The notes: generated from the letters alone by a model not told the origin. A stretch of 62,275 nucleotides of DNA from Faecalispora sporosphaeroides DSM 1294 (GCA_000383295.1 KB911078.1:1-62275), one strand, 5' to 3'; shown: positions 25,802 to 34,862, numbered from the stretch's first letter. Translations and numbers: made by a program.

Positions 25802-27087
25802 ACAGTTTCTTCCTCCAGCTTTTCCGCGGGGATCATTACACGGAACTCCGTTCCAACCCCAAGCTCTGATTTCACTTCTATGGAACCATTGAATTTTTCC
25901 TCCACCGTCATCTGTACCCCCGACAGACCTACCCCACGGTAGATATTCCCCGTTTCTTCATCAAACTTTGTGGAAAATCCCATCTGAAAGATCCGATCCA
26001 TGTCTTTCTTCGGGATTCCGGGCCCGTTATCGGTTACCGTAAACCAAAACTGATCGCCCTGCTTCTCCACAGAAACCAAAATCCAGCCTTTATGCCCCTT
26101 TTTCTCAATCGCTTCGATGCCGTTATTCACCAGGTTCATCAGCACCAGCATCAGCGCATAGTGGTCGCCGGTGACAAACTCATCCTGCACGTGAAAATCC
26201 AGCTGAATATCGAGCCTGCGAGCCTCCAGCAGGCGATAGGTGGATTCCTTTAAAATTTGCAGCAGATCGCGAATTCCCATCTCTTCTTCACTGTACTGCT
26301 CATCAATCTCTTTTTGTATTCCCTGCATGATGCGGATATAATCCTTTTTGATTTCATGGACGTCGCGAGCGATGGAAAGCGCCGTTTTCTTCAGCTCCGG
26401 CTGCAGGTCCATTCCCGAAAGCTTCTCATACAGGCGATAGGCGTTGCTCATCGCCGACTCGATTTCATCGGTGTTTTTCTCCATGAAGTACACTTCGTTT
26501 TTCAGCCGCGTCGTCATCAGGTACAGGCGCTGATAGCGATTTTCGTGCTCCATCTTCTTCATGAGAGCACGATAATTCTGCTCGCCAAGCAGAATGGAAC
26601 CCGCGATAATCGTACGGGCCACCGCAATGCCAAACAGATAAAAATACACCTGCGTGTCAAGGCTGTTGTACCGCATGCTCGTACGCAGCCCGACTTCAAA
26701 AATATTGGCGCAGAAATCGCTGAGCACCATGCCGACGATCATCTGCTGAAACGGAATTGTGTGCTTGTTTTTAATAAAAACCGAAAACAGCAGCCCATAG
26801 GCCACATAAAACAAACCGCCGATCAGCGCAACCGTCACATTGTCCTGCAGCTGCGCAATTCCCGAGCTGATCAGGAACAAGCGCACCACAAACACCATGG
26901 CACCGGTCACACAGCCAATCGCCGCGGAATTCTGATCCTTTGCGATCGTCATGAGTAAAACAGGGAACAGGATCACCGCCGCTGAAATACGAAAGTTATC
27001 TGTAAAGAAATTGAAATACAACTGAGAGGAAAAAGTCACGATAACTGCAATCAGCAGGGCTCGCTTCCAGTGTTTTAAATCATTCAT
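25798..27087 (-). CDS. GlnK-type sensor histidine kinase
   Basis: 429-residue membrane sensor kinase. Six or so hydrophobic segments in residues 8-170, a coiled linker, then the phospho-acceptor region with H244 in ARDVHEIKKDY, and a HATPase domain (about 290-422) with N box NLVNNGIEAIE, DNGPGIP, and GVGLSGVQM. The HEIKKDY type and 5-6 TM sensor resemble B. subtilis GlnK (YcbA). The stop overlaps the regulator start (ATGA). The ligand is probably glutamate or glutamine, inferred from neighbours. Confidence 0.88.
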   Translation of the reverse strand: MNDLKHWKRALLIAVIVTFSSQLYFNFFTDNFRISAAVILFPVLLMTIAKDQNSAAIGCVTGAMVFVVRLFLISSGIAQLQDNVTVALIGGLFYVAYGLLFSVFIKNKHTIPFQQMIVGMVLSDFCANIFEVGLRTSMRYNSLDTQVYFYLFGIAVARTIIAGSILLGEQNYRALMKKMEHENRYQRLYLMTTRLKNEVYFMEKNTDEIESAMSNAYRLYEKLSGMDLQPELKKTALSIARDVHEIKKDYIRIMQGIQKEIDEQYSEEEMGIRDLLQILKESTYRLLEARRLDIQLDFHVQDEFVTGDHYALMLVLMNLVNNGIEAIEKKGHKGWILVSVEKQGDQFWFTVTDNGPGIPKKDMDRIFQMGFSTKFDEETGNIYRGVGLSGVQMTVEEKFNGSIEVKSELGVGTEFRVMIPAEKLEEETV

Positions 27088-27551
27088 TTCCTCTCCCCTT
27101 ACCGCAATAATATATCTCCCTCTCTTTGCCTATATTCCTCCCGGCCCGGCCGGTACCGCACTGTGCGGATCCGCTTGAGAACGGGGGAAAGCGTTTCTCC
27201 AAAAAAGATAAAATTCCTCAAATACCCCGTCTCATTCTTTCTTTTAATTATACCATAGCTTTTCGTAAAATCAACTATGTTGAAAGATATGCTGACAAAG
27301 CGTGATTTTTTATGTATTATTCCGTATTTTCCAAAGTGATTTCTAACAAAAAGCGAAATTTTTCTGATGAAATCACCCAAATATATTTTGCGTTTTTATG
27401 TACTTTTCTGCGGAATTTAATGAGTCCGCGATGATCTCACTGCCAGCACCGCAGAAAAATTTGCGCACCGGAAAGACTCCGTTCTTTGAAAAAGAGTCCC
27501 TTTGCCTTTCCAGCCCGGTTCTCTTGGTATCCTTTCCCTTGCGGGCAGAAG
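27088..27551. other. AT-rich intergenic region upstream of the kinase gene
   Basis: Holds the kinase promoter; the rest shows no gene. Open frames here lack a ribosome site and any recognisable domain. Confidence 0.5.
27247..27274 (-). promoter_or_regulatory. promoter of the two-component system
   Basis: TTGATT, 16-nt spacer, TATAAT on the minus strand. Confidence 0.6.
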
Positions 27552-27583
27552 AAATAGGCGGGCGTTGTAACGCCCGCCTATTT
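27552..27583 (-). terminator. terminator after gdhA
   Basis: Perfect 15-bp stem AAATAGGCGGGCGTT/AACGCCCGCCTATTT with a 2-nt loop, followed on the minus strand by a moderately T-rich run. Confidence 0.75.
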
Positions 27584-27613
27584 GAAAACAGCTTGGAAAA
27601 ACCTTGGGTTTGC

Positions 27614-28963
27614 TTAGAAAATCCCCTGAGCCAGCATAGCGTCGGCAACCTTTTTGAAGCCGGCGATGTTTGCGCCCGCTACCAGGTTGTAGCCGAGGCC
27701 GAACTCTTCCGCAGCGGCAACAGAAGCGTCATGAATGTTCTTCATGATCTGGTGGAGCTTCTGGTCAACCTCTTCCGCAGTCCAAGACAGTCTCTCGCTG
27801 TTCTGGGACATCTCCAGACCGGAAACCGCAACGCCGCCGGCGTTAACAGCCTTGGAAGGAGCAACCACCATGCCCTTCTGGCTCATCAGGTATACCAGAG
27901 CGTCGTTGGTGGTGGGCATGTTGGCCACTTCGATATAGTATTTAATGCCATTGGCAACGATCTTCTTCGCTTCGTCCATGTTGACATCATTCTGCGTAGC
28001 GCAGGGGAGGATAATATCAACCTTGCGGCCCCACGGCTTCTCGCCCGGGAAGAATTCCACACCGAACTTGTCGGCATAATCCTGCACCTTGTCACGGCCG
28101 CTGGAACGCATCTCGAGCATGAAGTCGATCTTCTCGTCGGTTACGATGCCATCGGGATCGTATACATAGCCGTCAGGCCCGGAAATGGTTACGGCTTTGC
28201 CGCCCAGCTCCGCAATCTTCTTCACAGCGCCCCAGGCAACGTTGCCGAAGCCGGAAATCGCGAAGGTCTTGCCCTTAATGGTGTCGTTTTCATGCTTGAG
28301 GACTTCGTTTACATAGTAGATAGCACCATAACCGGTAGCTTCGGGGCGAATCAGGCTGCCGCCGAAGGAACGGCCCTTGCCGGTGATAACACCGTTCTCG
28401 AACGCGCCACGAATGCGGCGGTACTGGCCATACATGTAAGCAACTTCTTTTCCGCTTACGCCGATGTCGCCGGCGGGAACGTCGATGTCGGGACCGATGT
28501 GGCGATACAGCTCAGTCATGAAGGACTGGCAGAAACGCATGATCTCGGCGTCGCTCTTGCCGCGGGGATCGAAGTCGGAACCGCCCTTTGCGCCGCCCAT
28601 GGGCAGAGTGGTCAGGCTGTTCTTAAAGGTCTGCTCAAAGCCCAGAAACTTGATGACAGACAGGTTTACGGACGGATGGAAGCGCAGGCCGCCCTTGTAG
28701 GGGCCGATTGCTCCGTTGTACTGTACACGGTAGCCGCGGTTTACGTTTACCTTGCCGGCGTCGTCAACCCACGCCACACGGAACTCGATGGTGCGCTCGG
28801 GCTCAACCATTCTCTCCAACAGGCCGGCCTTCTCATACTCGGGGTGGGCATCCACTACGGGAGCCAGAGAGGTGAGAACCTCTTCAACGGTCTGAAGAAA
28901 TTCGGGTTCTCCTGCGTTCTTTTTTCTGGTTTCTTCCAACACTCTTTCAACATACGCGTTCAT
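27614..28963 (-). CDS. gdhA: glutamate dehydrogenase
   Basis: Oxidises glutamate to 2-oxoglutarate and ammonium, the first step of the hydroxyglutarate pathway. 449 residues, hexameric GDH family I. Catalytic region YKGGLRFHPSVNLSVIKFLG (about 90-109) with the active lysine in LPMGGAKGGSDFDPRGKSD (about 121-139). NAD(P)-binding ISGFGNVAWGA (about 233-243). The frame runs 46 codons further upstream, but the start at 28963 has GGAGG and fits the family N-terminus. Same strand as gltS and the GlnKL-type genes. Cofactor preference cannot be read safely. Confidence 0.96.
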   Translation of the reverse strand: MNAYVERVLEETRKKNAGEPEFLQTVEEVLTSLAPVVDAHPEYEKAGLLERMVEPERTIEFRVAWVDDAGKVNVNRGYRVQYNGAIGPYKGGLRFHPSVNLSVIKFLGFEQTFKNSLTTLPMGGAKGGSDFDPRGKSDAEIMRFCQSFMTELYRHIGPDIDVPAGDIGVSGKEVAYMYGQYRRIRGAFENGVITGKGRSFGGSLIRPEATGYGAIYYVNEVLKHENDTIKGKTFAISGFGNVAWGAVKKIAELGGKAVTISGPDGYVYDPDGIVTDEKIDFMLEMRSSGRDKVQDYADKFGVEFFPGEKPWGRKVDIILPCATQNDVNMDEAKKIVANGIKYYIEVANMPTTNDALVYLMSQKGMVVAPSKAVNAGGVAVSGLEMSQNSERLSWTAEEVDQKLHQIMKNIHDASVAAAEEFGLGYNLVAGANIAGFKKVADAMLAQGIF

Positions 28964-29283
28964 AACAAAGACCTCCATAAAAAAATTTTTCTCTAAAAAT
29001 AGGGAAAACTCACACAAATATACAAAAAGGATTCGCAAGCCCCCGGGTTCAGCGCACGCACTCAACCCGCAAAAGCTTTTGCCAATGCCTATTTTGTCCA
29101 AAAAACGTCGCTATTTTCAGAACACGAAACGGCCCTCTTCCTGAAACCACACACCTCATTCAGAACGGCCGATCATCGTTTTTTCCACGCTCTGCCGCCC
29201 GGCGATTTCATCCGGGCGGCAGAACCACACACACATTTTAGAAATTCAGATGGAATCTATTCCTGCAAGCCTCAGGAATCAGA
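28964..29283. other. intergenic region between gltS and gdhA
   Basis: No gene. It contains a perfect GC-rich hairpin (about 29190-29223, CTGCCGCCCGG/CCGGGCGGCAG) without a U-tract, so a weak or factor-dependent stop, or an RNA stability element. I could not find a strong promoter for gdhA here. Confidence 0.5.
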
Positions 29284-30540
29284 TCACGGAGTCCACCAGT
29301 TGAGGAATCCGGTAATCACCGCCGCGTTGATGAAGTCGATGAACAGACCACCAACCATGGGGATTACGAAATAAGCCTCTCTTGCAGGACCATACTGCTT
29401 GGTGATCGCCTGCATGTTCGCCATCGCGTTCGAGGTAGCGCCCATTGCGAAGCCGATGAAACCGGCGGTCTGTACCGCAGCATTATAGTTCTTGCCCATT
29501 ACGTTGAATACGACATAGTAAGAGAACAGATACATCAGAACGATCTGCGCCAGCAGAGCAACGATCAGAGGAAGCGCCAGATCTACGAGCTGCCACAGCT
29601 TGAGGCCCATCATCGCCATTGCGAGGAACAGGTTCAGGGAAAGTCCGCCGACTGTGTCGATCTCTTCGCCCGGGAACTTTTTGCCTCTTGCGTCATTGAT
29701 GTTGCGCATGCAAGCCGCAACCAGCATCGCGCCTATGTAGCCGGGGAGTGTAATGCCGGTAGCCGCTTTCAGGCCGACAGAAACGAGCTGACCAATACCG
29801 ATTGCAACCGCGAGGAGCATTGCGGCATGCGTAAAGGCGCCGCTGGTGGTGCTAAAGGTCTCGCCGTCTTCGCCGCCCTCAAGAGCCGCTTCAGAGGATT
29901 TCAGGTTGAACTGCTTGATTCTTCTGTAAGCAGTGGGGCCGCCCATGATAGAGCCCATTACCAGGCCGAAAACAGCCGCGGTAACGCCTACGATGGTACC
30001 TGTGCCGCCCATGTTGTAGCCGCCCTTATCGAAAGGAGCGTCCATAGTCGCACCGAAGGCCGCCGCCGTGCCGGGGCCGCCGATCAGCGCGGTGGAACCT
30101 GCCGCAACGCCGAGTCTGGGATCCTGACCGAACGCGGCCATCAGTCCGCCGCCCAGGAAGTTCTGCAGGAAAGTCATCACGGTTGCCAGCAGCAGCATGA
30201 TAATGATGTTTTTACCGCCGCTCTTCAGAATCGGAATGCTGACCGTGAAGCCGACGGTGCAGAAGAATACCAGCATAAAGAAAGACTGCAGCGTGTCGTT
30301 AAACGAAATGCTCAGCACGCCGCTCGCGGTGAGAATCGTGTTCACGATGGCGAAATACAAACCGCCTACCAGAGGCGAGGGGATGCACTTTTCTTTCAGG
30401 AACCGAACCTTATCAACCGTCCAGTTACCAAGCCAGAACAAAAGTGCCGCAAGACCTGCCGCCAGGTACATGTTCAGGCCAATTGTAGTCATACCGGCAT
30501 CGTTCGTGCCGATATCAATGACTCCTTTTAAAACGCCCAT
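29284..30540 (-). CDS. gltS: sodium/glutamate symporter
   Basis: 418-residue integral membrane protein of the GltS (ESS) family with about ten or more membrane helices. The two pore-loop motifs of the family are visible: GGPGTAAAFG (about 153-163) after AGSTALI, and GATSNAMANMQAITKQYGP (about 368-386) near the end. It imports glutamate with Na+ and fits the Na+ cycle created by glutaconyl-CoA decarboxylase. GGAGGAG ribosome site. A 16-bp palindrome sits at its promoter. Confidence 0.95.
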   Translation of the reverse strand: MGVLKGVIDIGTNDAGMTTIGLNMYLAAGLAALLFWLGNWTVDKVRFLKEKCIPSPLVGGLYFAIVNTILTASGVLSISFNDTLQSFFMLVFFCTVGFTVSIPILKSGGKNIIIMLLLATVMTFLQNFLGGGLMAAFGQDPRLGVAAGSTALIGGPGTAAAFGATMDAPFDKGGYNMGGTGTIVGVTAAVFGLVMGSIMGGPTAYRRIKQFNLKSSEAALEGGEDGETFSTTSGAFTHAAMLLAVAIGIGQLVSVGLKAATGITLPGYIGAMLVAACMRNINDARGKKFPGEEIDTVGGLSLNLFLAMAMMGLKLWQLVDLALPLIVALLAQIVLMYLFSYYVVFNVMGKNYNAAVQTAGFIGFAMGATSNAMANMQAITKQYGPAREAYFVIPMVGGLFIDFINAAVITGFLNWWTP

Positions 30541-30586
30541 AAACTATCTCCTCCTACAACAATAGAAATTTGGTTGTCTGTAAGTA

Positions 30587-30602
30587 TGACATCGCGATGT
30601 CA
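30587..30602. promoter_or_regulatory. 16-bp perfect palindrome, candidate operator of gltS
   Basis: TGACATCGCGATGTCA lies just after the -10 box of the gltS promoter. It is the kind of site a dimeric regulator binds; the regulator is unknown (the neighbouring response regulator or the IclR protein are candidates). Confidence 0.6.
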
Positions 30603-30604
30603 AA

Positions 30605-30632
30605 ATGCTACAGAAAAATACAATAACGTCAA
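30605..30632 (-). promoter_or_regulatory. promoter of gltS
   Basis: TTGACG, 16-nt spacer, TAGCAT on the minus strand, immediately upstream of the palindrome. Confidence 0.55.
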
Positions 30633-30951
30633 AAAATTAATAAAAAATATTTGACGCCGGAGCAAATACCATCCAACATGAACAAATAGCGGGCCCAATT
30701 CCCGTTATTCTGCCAAGAAAGTCTTGTTGGAGCAGCTCCATTTGTTTTCAATCCGGTGGTTTTTTACGAGCACCACCCGCTCTGTGCCGGCTGGATTCCC
30801 GCTGTCGCGAAAGATACGGCAGCGCCGCCTTCAGCGATGGAATACGGAACAAAGGCCACGCACATTCTTGCTTGCCGCGAAAGCTCATCTTATGTACAAA
30901 AAGCTTTCTGATTCTGCTCTCTCTGTAAACCGAACGGAATACAAATTCTTT
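30633..30951. other. intergenic region between murI and gltS
   Basis: About 320 nt. I see no gene, terminator or other clear element. Confidence 0.5.
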
Positions 30952-31749
30952 TTACAGAGCGATATGAGCGGTGGAAGTAGGCTCTTTCATCCCAATCCGC
31001 TTCGCAACCTGGACGTAAACCTCCGGGTCGCCCGAAGTACAGATGGTAAAGCCGCCTTCTCCCTCCCGGGCCAGAGAATTCTTTTCCGTCAGGTAGTCGC
31101 GAACGACATTGGCCTGTTCAAGGGCCGGATTGATGAAGGAAAGCCCAGGATAGCACTCTTTGAAGTTGTTTTCAATAATAGGATAATGCGTACACCCCAA
31201 AATGACGTGCTGAATCTGAGCGTCTCTGGACAGGATGTTGTCGATCTGAGTACGGATCTCGGTGTTGATGTCCTGCTGATTGAAGTCACCTCTGTCAACC
31301 AGCCCCGCCAGCAGCGGGCTGCCCTTGCCGGTTACCTGAACCTCCGGATCAAGCTGATGGATCAGCTTGTCGTAGTTGCCGGTCGAAACGGTGAATTCCG
31401 TAGCGATCAGCCCTACTCTTTTGATTCCCGAGCGCACAACATATGCGGCAGAAGGAGCCACAATGCCAATGATCTTAAAATCAAAGTCCGGTGTAAGGAT
31501 ATCGACAAGAGTTGAAATGGTGTTGCAGGCAATCGCGACGACCTTTACCCCATGGCCGCCCAAAAAGCGAAGCATTTTACGGCTCAGCTCTGCGATCTCC
31601 TGCGCCGACCTGTTCCCGTAGGGGCAATTGGCGCTATCGCCAAAGTACAGGATATCCTCATGCGGCAGGATACGCTGAATTTCTTTTGCAACCGTAAGCC
31701 CGCCAATGCCGGAATCCATTACCCCGATGGAACCCTCTAAAATTGACAT
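30952..31749 (-). CDS. murI: glutamate racemase
   Basis: Interconverts L- and D-glutamate for peptidoglycan. 265 residues. N-terminal IGVMDSGIGGLTVAKEI (about 8-24), first catalytic cysteine in VAIACNTIST (about 73-82), second in HVILGCTHYPIIENNF (about 185-200), and YFGDSANCPYG. GGAGG before 31749; the frame extends 16 codons upstream without a ribosome site. Its position next to gltS and gdhA may only reflect shared substrate. Confidence 0.95.
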   Translation of the reverse strand: MSILEGSIGVMDSGIGGLTVAKEIQRILPHEDILYFGDSANCPYGNRSAQEIAELSRKMLRFLGGHGVKVVAIACNTISTLVDILTPDFDFKIIGIVAPSAAYVVRSGIKRVGLIATEFTVSTGNYDKLIHQLDPEVQVTGKGSPLLAGLVDRGDFNQQDINTEIRTQIDNILSRDAQIQHVILGCTHYPIIENNFKECYPGLSFINPALEQANVVRDYLTEKNSLAREGEGGFTICTSGDPEVYVQVAKRIGMKEPTSTAHIAL

Positions 31750-31767
31750 AACAGCCTCCTTTTTTTC

Positions 31768-31790
31768 CGCCGGACAGTCGCCTGTCCGGG
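31768..31790. other. hairpin in the murI leader
   Basis: CCGGACAG-TCGC-CTGTCCGG inverted repeat between promoter and murI start, without a U-tract. Confidence 0.5.
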
Positions 31791-31813
31791 CTGTCAAATA
31801 AATTCACGACCCT

Positions 31814-31842
31814 ATTATAGTGCATTTGTTTTGCAAAGGCAA
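31814..31842 (-). promoter_or_regulatory. promoter of murI
   Basis: TTGCCT, 17-nt spacer, TATAAT on the minus strand. Confidence 0.75.
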
Positions 31843-32476
31843 TAGGTCGAAAACGGCGGCCAGCGGTGGATTTTCGCCTTTTTTGTCTTTCTGTGGAGGA
31901 CAGTTGAAAGCCCTGTTTTTAAAATGTAAATCATTCTTATTTTTAGCCTTTTGGAGCTCTTTTTTTCTTTCTTCCCACTATCCCTTGTATCTCTCCACGA
32001 AGGGTACCCCCTTTTAGAGGCATCCCAAACTCCCCGCGGGATGGACCAGGCTCCCGAATGCCACCCCTCTGCCCGGACAGGCTGAGGAGAGAAAAATGCC
32101 GAAAATGCAGGATTGCTCTTCTTATCTCTTTTTATCTGTGACAAATGCGGTGCAACCGGGCGGCTCATTCTGATCGAGATGATCTCCTTTCTCAAATTCG
32201 GTTTACGTGAATGTGATCCCCTATATATTGATTTTTGAGGTTTTGTATTATTTTGAAGCAATCTGAAGTATCAAAAAATCTTGCACGTTTCTATCCGGAG
32301 TGCTCCGAAAAAATTCTATACAAAGGTACCAAATTGACTCTTTGTAAGTTCCCCTCTCTGTCCTTGGAATAAGTACAAATTGTTCCTGAAAATAATTAAA
32401 TAAATATGAATTTTTTTTGAACTAAAAACAAACGCGGACATTTCTTTTCAAATATAAAGTATTTTTATAAATAAAT
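31843..32476. other. long intergenic region without a gene
   Basis: About 630 nt between murI and the PH-domain gene. Open frames here have no ribosome site or domain. The right half (32250-32470) is AT-rich with a small CGGAG/CTCCG hairpin near 32297. Nothing else identified. Confidence 0.5.
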
Positions 32477-32514
32477 GGGGACTCTGCTTTCCAAAAAAGA
32501 AAGGCAGAATCCCC
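32477..32514 (-). terminator. terminator after the PH-domain gene
   Basis: GGGGACTCTGCTTTCC pairs with GGAAAGGCAGAATCCCC imperfectly; a T-rich run follows on the minus strand. Confidence 0.7.
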
Positions 32515-32550
32515 ATATTCGAGCAGCCGTGCTGCATATTTATCAAATGC

Positions 32551-32940
32551 TTATTGCAAAACGTATTGCGTGATCAGATCGTACACCTGGAACAAAAGCT
32601 CCTCCATCTGGTTCTCTTTGTCCTTGAAAAAGTTCAATTCCAGAACAATCCCGCCGGAAAGCACCAGCTTAATTTCCGCATCCAGATCCAATGTGCCGGC
32701 CGTTTCAATTGCATAGGTGACGATACTGCGGTACGGAACGGAAAAATACTCGATCTTTTTGCCGGTGATTCCCTGACGGTCTGCAATCAGAATCCGTTTA
32801 TCGGTAAACACCGCCACATCCCGAAAGGTTTTAACGCAAAACTGAAGCTGCTCCGACGGGTGCAGAAAGCGCTGAATTTCTGGGGTAACCGGTACCTTAC
32901 CGTAAAACAGAAAGGATTTATTCACGACTGCATCTGCCAT
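32551..32940 (-). CDS. PH-domain-like protein (bacterial PH family)
   Basis: 129-residue soluble protein that matches the bacterial pleckstrin-homology pattern: LHPSEQLQFCVKTFRDVAVFTDKRILIADRQG (about 27-58; a basic strand followed by FTDKRIL), then SVPYRSIVTYAIETAGTLDLDAEI and a final amphipathic helix. Function unknown; such proteins are small, cytosolic and common in Firmicutes. GGAG ribosome site. Placed 31 nt after the flavin-binding protein gene, so probably co-transcribed. Confidence 0.8.
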   Translation of the reverse strand: MADAVVNKSFLFYGKVPVTPEIQRFLHPSEQLQFCVKTFRDVAVFTDKRILIADRQGITGKKIEYFSVPYRSIVTYAIETAGTLDLDAEIKLVLSGGIVLELNFFKDKENQMEELLFQVYDLITQYVLQ

Positions 32941-32971
32941 TTTGTCTCTCCTTTCCTTCCTGTATTGCCGT

Positions 32972-33475
32972 TCAAGGCTGCGCGGGCAGCGGGGGCTTCG
33001 GCTTTCTCCAGCGGGCCTTTCCGCTGATCGTCTCCACCGGGATTTTCATGATCTCCATGCGGTCGACACCGCCCTCGATCTTCTTCTCCAGAAATACCCC
33101 GCCGTCCGGCAGGCCGTATTTGTCGCACAAAATCCGCAGCATCTCCATCTTTTCGCCGCGGTCGGTGACAAACTCCGCCCGACCGGTCACGATCACGCTC
33201 TCAAAATCCGTGCTGTACTGCTCGGGATACAGCAACGTCTGACCGACGCACGTCACGCACACGCGGGGATCCTTTTTCAGGTTATCGAGCTTCTGGCCTT
33301 CCTTGGCCATGTGAATATAGATCACGCGGTCTTTCACCACGTAAGAAATCGGCACACCGTAAGGCGCCCCGTCATCCGCATTGACAGTGCAGAGCGTAGC
33401 ATATTCGGCATTCTCCAGAATCCGGTATGCTTCGTCCTGCGTAATCTGTCTCTCTTTTTTTCTCATAGGATGCAT
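32972..33475 (-). CDS. pyridoxamine 5'-phosphate oxidase-like flavin-binding protein
   Basis: 167-residue protein of the PPOX/NimA-like split-barrel family, which binds FMN and includes nitroimidazole reductases. Visible pattern: MRKKERQITQDEAYRILENAEYATLCTVNADDGAPYGVPISYVV at the start (quoted here as consecutive landmarks: MRKKERQI, ATLCTVN, PYGVPISYV), IYIHMAKEGQKLDNLKKDPRVCVTC reduced to HMAKEGQKLDNL and PRVCVT, and FESVIVTGRAEFV. The substrate is unknown. Two candidate ATGs, three codons apart, both have weak ribosome sites. The tail is Lys/Pro rich. Confidence 0.82.
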   Translation of the reverse strand: MHPMRKKERQITQDEAYRILENAEYATLCTVNADDGAPYGVPISYVVKDRVIYIHMAKEGQKLDNLKKDPRVCVTCVGQTLLYPEQYSTDFESVIVTGRAEFVTDRGEKMEMLRILCDKYGLPDGGVFLEKKIEGGVDRMEIMKIPVETISGKARWRKPKPPLPAQP

Positions 33476-33615
33476 CCTGTGCTCTGTCCTTTCCGTCTCT
33501 GAAACCCTTTTTTAAAAGCGTTCGTCTGCGAGTATGATACCTTATTTCCCCGAAAAACGCAAGCAGTGCCCTGCCAGAGCGGCGCCTGACGGCACAGAAA
33601 ACGCCGGCGCTTTTC

Positions 33616-33644
33616 TTTACACAAAATTTGTGATGTGGTACAAT
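33616..33644 (+). promoter_or_regulatory. promoter of dcd
   Basis: TTTACA, 17-nt spacer, TACAAT, about 40 nt before the start codon. Confidence 0.75.
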
Positions 33645-33684
33645 AGCAGCAAATACCGACCGCACAAAGGAGAACGCTTTCGCC

Positions 33685-34215
33685 ATGATATTATCGGGAA
33701 AAGAGATTTTAAAGCATCTTGACAAAGAAATCGTGATCGACCCGTTCGATGAAACGAAGATGAACCCGAACAGCTATAATCTGTCCCTGCACAACGAGCT
33801 TTTGGTTTACGACGCCCCGGTGCTGGATATGAAGACCCCCAATCCCGCGACGCTGATCCAGATTCCGCCGGAGGGCCTGACACTGGCCCCGGGCCGCCTG
33901 TACCTGGGCCGCACGAAGGAATTTACAAAAACCGAAGGATTCGTCCCCATGCTGGAGGGGCGCTCTTCCATTGGTCGGCTTGGAATGTGCATTCATGCCA
34001 CGGCGGGCTTCGGCGACGTGGGGTTTGCGGGCTTCTGGACATTGGAGATTTTCGTCGTACAGCCTCTGGTCATCTACCCGGACGTAGAGGTGTGCCAGAT
34101 TTACTACCACACCATCGACGGGGAATACGACCCGTACTGCAGCGGCAAATATCAGAACAACAAGGGGATTCAGCCCAGCCTGCTGTACAAAGATTTTGAG
34201 AAGAACCAGAAATAG
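33685..34215 (+). CDS. dcd: dCTP deaminase
   Basis: Deaminates dCTP to dUTP, feeding dTMP synthesis. 176 residues. Family signatures: MNPNSYNLSLHNEL (about 26-39), EGRSSIGRLGMCIH (about 91-104), and the catalytic glutamate in DVGFAGFWTLEIF (about 111-123). Some members also hydrolyse dUTP (bifunctional Dcd-Dut); this cannot be told here, and a separate dut gene lies nearby on the opposite strand. Monocistronic between its own promoter and terminator. Confidence 0.94.
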   Translation: MILSGKEILKHLDKEIVIDPFDETKMNPNSYNLSLHNELLVYDAPVLDMKTPNPATLIQIPPEGLTLAPGRLYLGRTKEFTKTEGFVPMLEGRSSIGRLGMCIHATAGFGDVGFAGFWTLEIFVVQPLVIYPDVEVCQIYYHTIDGEYDPYCSGKYQNNKGIQPSLLYKDFEKNQK

Positions 34216-34236
34216 TCATCCGTTTGCTATGTACTG

Positions 34237-34271
34237 AAAAAAGAAGGCCCCGAAACAGGGCCTTCTTTTTG
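34237..34271 (+). terminator. terminator after dcd
   Basis: AAAAAGAAGGCCC...GGGCCTTCTTTTT stem with an 8-nt loop. Confidence 0.9.
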
Positions 34272-34571
34272 ATTGCCCGTTCGCTTTTGCTTTCAAATGA
34301 ACCCATCCATACTCTTTTGATAGATCATGCTTTACCGCGCCCGAGCTATTTTGCCATCTTCTTTCGGCACCTTCCCTGCAGAGCGGCAGTCTTGTTTTCT
34401 ACAAGGGAGCGGAAAGCTCTTTGGCGCGGGAAAATTCTTTTCTCGTCAGTTCGCCCCGGCACGAGGGGCAAGCCCGCGCAAGCGGAATCCCACGCGCGGC
34501 ACCCACTGAGAACTTGTGCTTTCATGCCAAAGATAAAAAAGCAAGCCTGCGCACGCAGTGTGCGTACAGGC
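34272..34571. other. intergenic region after dcd
   Basis: 300 nt without a gene. It carries repeat copy B and ends in a short hairpin next to the DUF4321 gene (GCCTGCGCACGCAGTGTGCGTACAGGC, about 34543-34569, quoted as an inverted repeat with arms GCCTG and CAGGC). Confidence 0.5.
34463..34505 (+). repeat. dispersed intergenic repeat, copy B
   Basis: GAGGGGCAAGCCCGCGCAAG followed by CGGAATCCCACGCGCGGCAC. It is near-identical to copy A (24790-24833) and shares the first 19 nt with copy C (6953-6971, minus). Confidence 0.7.
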
Positions 34572-34838
34572 TCAGGCACGCAGACGGATCGCGCTGAACG
34601 CGAGAATCGCCACCGCGAGCAGCAACGCCTGCGCCACGTTGATATTGACCATCAGGCCGAATGTAAAATTGACCACGGCCAGATCGACCGTTACCGGCTT
34701 CAAGCCAAAATCGGCGCTCATGCCGAGCCACGCGAGAAGCGGGAGCTTCGCCGTTACCGTGCCGAGCAGCTTGCCCAGCACCACAGCCAGCACAAGCAGA
34801 ATAACCAGAAACAAATTTTTGAGCCAATTATGTTTCAT
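34572..34838 (-). CDS. DUF4321 family membrane protein
   Basis: 88 residues with an N-terminal membrane helix (about 7-27), a short amphipathic middle and a second helix (about 66-85). The FTFGLMVNINVAQ segment (about 58-70) after LDLAVVN-like residues fits DUF4321, a small membrane protein common in clostridia and often near maf or mreB genes. Function unknown. Starts 25 nt after dut on the same strand, GAGG ribosome site. Confidence 0.8.
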   Translation of the reverse strand: MKHNWLKNLFLVILLVLAVVLGKLLGTVTAKLPLLAWLGMSADFGLKPVTVDLAVVNFTFGLMVNINVAQALLLAVAILAFSAIRLRA

Positions 34839-34862
34839 CGCGGTTCTCCTCTTTTCCGTCCG

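Noticed and set aside
31815-32261. 148-codon minus-strand frame upstream of murI
   Set aside because: Its end overlaps the murI promoter; basic, low-information product without a ribosome site.
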